Shown: positions 3,321-6,083 of the stretch, piece after piece
How positions within the stretch are numbered: position 1 is the stretch's first letter
Layout of the letters: every line of letters starts with the position of its first letter
Assembly: GCA_947455015.1 (NCBI GenBank)
Contig: CANGMY010000098.1
Span: 1-6,083 of the forward strand
Direction of reading: 5' to 3'
Length of the DNA: 6,083 bases
Source: Microthrixaceae bacterium
GTDB lineage: Bacteria > Actinomycetota > Acidimicrobiia > Acidimicrobiales > Acidimicrobilacustridaceae
Translations under genes and position numbers: made by a program
The notes under the pieces: generated by a model
What the model was told of the DNA's origin: nothing
Databases searched by the model: none
What the model saw: the letters and a program-made list of their open reading frames with translations, nothing else

Positions 3321-6083
3321 GGCGGGTTGAATCACATCTTTGAGAGCTTCATCAGAAAGCACAAACGCGTCGTTCGTTGCTTCCGCGCCTGGCTCAACGA
3401 GTTCTGGCCATTGCGTGCCGAGCAGGACCGCAACTTCGAAGAGCTCGGTGACCGATCCTTCGAAGCGCATGAAGCCAACAACCTCGCCGGTGTTGATGTC
3501 GACGGCCCACACGCCACACTCACGAGGTGTGTCGGCCTGAGTGATCGGGAGTCCGTCGAACACGGTCTCGCGGACTTTGGAAAGTCCGATGAAGGCGATG
3601 TTGCCCACGAAGGAAAGTCCGCGAGTGAATCCAGGGAGGATCGCGATGGTTTCGCGTTCACCGGTTTCGATATCGACGGTGCAAAGAGCTCCACGACCAG
3701 ACTCAAGGACCCACAACTTGCCGTTATGCCAGCGCGGCGAGTGAGGCATTGAAAGACCAACCGTGATTGGTGCGCCGCCGTCGATATCGAGAATCGCACC
3801 ACCCGAGGCTTTGTCGTCGCGCCAGCCGTTCGGCGTATCGGTCATGCCGAGGACGGTGACGTACTTCGGGCGACCGTCGACCATTGCTAATCCGTTGAGA
3901 TGGCAACGATCGTCGGCCGAAAGGCCGGAGATGAACTGTGGTCGCCATTGCGGAGCGAAGGAGTTCTCACGGTCGAACTTCACCAAGGACGAAAAGCGCG
4001 TTGCAACTGCCCAAAGTTCACCGTCGGCGTCGTAGCCAAGATCGTGAATACGAATGTCGCCGGTGGTGTGGCCGCGGCGCGGCATGTAACACGCGTCGAT
4101 GCGACCTTCCGGATCGATTGTTGAGGCAGCGGCTTGTTGATTCCAGAACTCCCACACGGTTGTCTTCGTGCCAAGAGCCAACTTTGCTCCTTGCACGGCG
4201 ACACCCATTGGGCTTGGGAAGTAGCGAAGGTGGGTGTTGACCTTGTCGCCGTCGCGACGCACAAGAACAAGACGGCCGCTTTGGTATGTCGTCACCGCAA
4301 GCGAACAGTTCGCGGCTTCGAGAATGCTGGCGAACGAACCGGTGAAGACGCTGGAGAAATCGGTGGGGATTGCACCGTCGGGTTCTTCAGTGAGTCCAAC
4401 CTTCACCGCTTCTGCACTGCGAGTCTTCGAAGGCTGGATGGGGGGCGGGTCGGCGAAAACATCGTGAGCACGAACCGCAACCGGATCGACGATGTCCCAG
4501 ACCTTCTTCATTTCTTCGGCGTTGCGTTCCCACTTTGAAGCCTGCGGGGCTTCGAGCGTTGTTGCCGAGATTGGGAGCGTTCCGCCGGTTTCGGTGTCCC
4601 ACGTGAGGTCGAGGTTGCTGCACAAACGGGCAAGTTCTGCATCTGGGTCGGCGAGCAACGCGGAGTAGCTCGTGACGCACCAGCGATCGGGGTCGAGCGC
4701 CTCGAGGTCGTCAAGCATCATCGTTGTTGCAGTGGCCCACTGGTTGGCAACAACTTCTGGAAGTGATTTGCCGATGAGATCGCGCCAACCGGGTGTGAGT
4801 AGAAGTGACCAACGGTCGCCGGTCCATTCCGGAAGATCGGGGTAGGTCACGAACCGACCTGAACGCCAAGCGTCGAGCATGCTGCTGATCGTTTCGCGAG
4901 GGTCGCGCCACAAGTAAACGAACTTGGCATCGGGATAGGCGGCTGCAAGGAAAGGAATGCGAAGCGAGTTCTTCGGCGTCTTCTCGATCATGCGCACGAC
5001 CGAGCCGGGCTGCACGGGTTCGCCGTCGCGGTCTTTCAATCGACGAACAAAGGAACCGCTGAGCTTTTCGATGACTTCGGTAGTGATGTCGTCTTCGGTG
5101 AGTCGGTTTGAATCCCAACCGTGCGAAGCAGGAGCGAGCGCGGGGAAGGCCTCAATCAGCTGGTGGCTTTCGCCACCAATTGTGTAGGACTCTTTTGCGC
5201 GCATCATTGCTTCGAACAACATCGTGCTGCCCGAGCGTGGTGAGGAAATAATGAACACTGGCCGGTCGAGAGTGATCGGTTCACCGATTTGCTTCGGCGC
5301 AGGCATGGCCGGAGCAGCGGGGGCCGGTGCAGCCGAAGGCGCGGCTGCTCCCTCGGGTGTGGCGGCGATGGCAGTGCCCATGCCGCTCGGTGCAGCAGCG
5401 GCGCCAGGTTGCGGTATCGAAGGACGCAGCACCAGTTGTCGGATCGCTTCGTTGACTTGGACGGTGTTGGGCAGTGCCGCTGAGTAGGGCTCAACGATTG
5501 CGTCGGCTTCGTCGCGAAGCTTTGTGTACGAATCGGAACCCTGAGGGCTATCGCCAAAATGAGCCCAGCACGCTTTCCACGAGCGACGGAAAGGAATGAG
5601 TGCTCGGTCGAGTTCGACAGCACGGTCGAGATCGACTTCTGCATACTGGTGAAGGATGTTCGCGAGCGTTTGGTCGATTTCGGCCGATGGCATCACTGAT
5701 TGCAGGTTGGCCGTCTCGAACGCGATTGCGGAAACTTGCTGCACCTGCGGGAGCGGCGCGTTCGCGTCAGCTGCACCTGTCTGTCGATCGATCAGCGACC
5801 AGAAACCCGCACCGCCGACGGTGTCGATCACGAGATGAATACGTGGCGCGTTGACGGGGTTTTCGACGCGATGAGGTTCCCATGTGTCGAACACCCAGCA
5901 CGAACCTGGCTCCATATGCACCGATTCGTCATCGACATGAAAGAGCACGGCAGAGTCGGTGATGATCGGGATATGAACGCGGAGATGGTCCCACCAATAC
6001 CGATTCGTGTCGACGTGTGACTTCACTTCGGACTCGATATCGATCCGCATGAGGCGGGCGCGTCCGATTGGGCAACCGAGGCC
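3306..6083 (-). CDS. Three-domain fusion: Asp/Asn beta-hydroxylase-like, PAPS sulfotransferase, TIGR03032 (start outside window)
   Basis: One frame of 925 codons, open to the right edge. Residues are numbered from Met at 6050, though that Met is probably internal: the preceding in-frame GCPIGRARL is conserved-looking hydroxylase sequence. Domain 1 (to about 90) resembles aspartyl/asparaginyl beta-hydroxylases. His12 and His60 would bind iron, and Arg24, His26 and Arg70 2-oxoglutarate; the signatures are RVHIPI, VFDTWEPHRVEN and RIHLVIDT. Residues 91-210 look helical, and 213-254 are an Ala/Pro-rich linker. Domain 2 (about 258-540) is a sulfotransferase, with the 5'-phosphosulfate loop SPRSGSTML (270-278), EKTPKN (356-361) and the 3'-phosphate motif WRDPRETISS (381-390). 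Domain 3 (about 565-890) is TIGR03032/DUF4915, shown by GDIRIHDLGYDADGELW, DRCHLNGLA, MPHSPRWHNGKLW and LPGFTRGLSF; its function is unknown. The enzyme may hydroxylate and then sulfate a peptide or other acceptor, a role inferred from domains only. No partner gene is visible. Confidence 0.88.
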   Translation of the reverse strand, partial: GLGCPIGRARLMRIDIESEVKSHVDTNRYWWDHLRVHIPIITDSAVLFHVDDESVHMEPGSCWVFDTWEPHRVENPVNAPRIHLVIDTVGGAGFWSLIDRQTGAADANAPLPQVQQVSAIAFETANLQSVMPSAEIDQTLANILHQYAEVDLDRAVELDRALIPFRRSWKACWAHFGDSPQGSDSYTKLRDEADAIVEPYSAALPNTVQVNEAIRQLVLRPSIPQPGAAAAPSGMGTAIAATPEGAAAPSAAPAPAAPAMPAPKQIGEPITLDRPVFIISSPRSGSTMLFEAMMRAKESYTIGGESHQLIEAFPALAPASHGWDSNRLTEDDITTEVIEKLSGSFVRRLKDRDGEPVQPGSVVRMIEKTPKNSLRIPFLAAAYPDAKFVYLWRDPRETISSMLDAWRSGRFVTYPDLPEWTGDRWSLLLTPGWRDLIGKSLPEVVANQWATATTMMLDDLEALDPDRWCVTSYSALLADPDAELARLCSNLDLTWDTETGGTLPISATTLEAPQASKWERNAEEMKKVWDIVDPVAVRAHDVFADPPPIQPSKTRSAEAVKVGLTEEPDGAIPTDFSSVFTGSFASILEAANCSLAVTTYQSGRLVLVRRDGDKVNTHLRYFPSPMGVAVQGAKLALGTKTTVWEFWNQQAAASTIDPEGRIDACYMPRRGHTTGDIRIHDLGYDADGELWAVATRFSSLVKFDRENSFAPQWRPQFISGLSADDRCHLNGLAMVDGRPKYVTVLGMTDTPNGWRDDKASGGAILDIDGGAPITVGLSMPHSPRWHNGKLWVLESGRGALCTVDIETGERETIAILPGFTRGLSFVGNIAFIGLSKVRETVFDGLPITQADTPRECGVWAVDINTGEVVGFMRFEGSVTELFEVAVLLGTQWPELVEPGAEATNDAFVLSDEALKDVIQPAKKAD
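5289..5414 (-). other. Low-complexity Ala/Pro linker within the fusion gene
   Basis: This segment encodes residues 213-254 of the fusion, almost entirely Ala, Pro, Gly, Ser and Met, with an imperfect internal repeat (GAAAAPSGMG and GAAAPSAAP). It joins the hydroxylase-helical half to the sulfotransferase and is likely a flexible, unstructured tether. It marks a domain boundary and a likely historical fusion point. The reading frame is continuous through it. Confidence 0.75.

Noticed and set aside
3327..6020. Many long plus-strand reading frames opposite the fusion gene, up to about 140 codons
   Set aside because: They are antisense to clear domain motifs, show no family resemblance and no ribosome binding sites, and are expected from the codon bias of a GC-rich gene on the other strand.

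Overview
The window looks like chromosomal DNA of an actinobacterium, perhaps of the Acidimicrobiia type. The base composition is moderately GC-rich. It encodes a mycobacterial-type CarD and a ModA lipoprotein, and two neighbouring genes appear to be read from leaderless TANNNT promoters. The lineage is inferred from gene content only. There are four complete or nearly complete ordinary genes and one very large unusual one. No RNA genes, insertion sequences, CRISPR arrays or phage genes were seen, and no gene-free stretch exceeds 100 bases.

Left part (1-815, minus strand): modA, the molybdate-binding lipoprotein of an ABC importer, lacking only its last few codons. It diverges from a plus-strand pair (884-2709): a PadR-type repressor overlapping by 4 bp (ATGA) with an EntS-like major facilitator exporter. 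The 68-bp divergent gap is compact and well ordered. Both genes start with GTG exactly 6 nt after a TACCAT hexamer, and neither has a Shine-Dalgarno sequence. Each -10 element is overlapped by its own, different, near-perfect inverted repeat. The simplest reading is two leaderless promoters with separate operators, the right-hand one being the likely PadR autoregulatory site that also controls the exporter.

Middle (2796-3302, plus strand): carD, an RNA polymerase-binding regulator of rRNA and housekeeping promoters. It has a good ribosome binding site and a 7-residue insertion in the polymerase-interaction domain compared with Mycobacterium CarD.

Right part (3306 to the window end, minus strand): one continuous reading frame of more than 925 codons, open through the right edge, so its true start lies outside. 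It fuses three modules: an aspartyl/asparaginyl beta-hydroxylase-type (2-oxoglutarate/iron) domain, a PAPS-dependent sulfotransferase, and a TIGR03032/DUF4915 domain of unknown function. The first two are separated by a helical region and an Ala/Pro-rich linker. A hydroxylase and a sulfotransferase in one chain suggest a hydroxylate-then-sulfate modification enzyme, with the third domain possibly binding the substrate. This is the most interesting object in the window. It converges on carD with only 3 bp between the stop codons.
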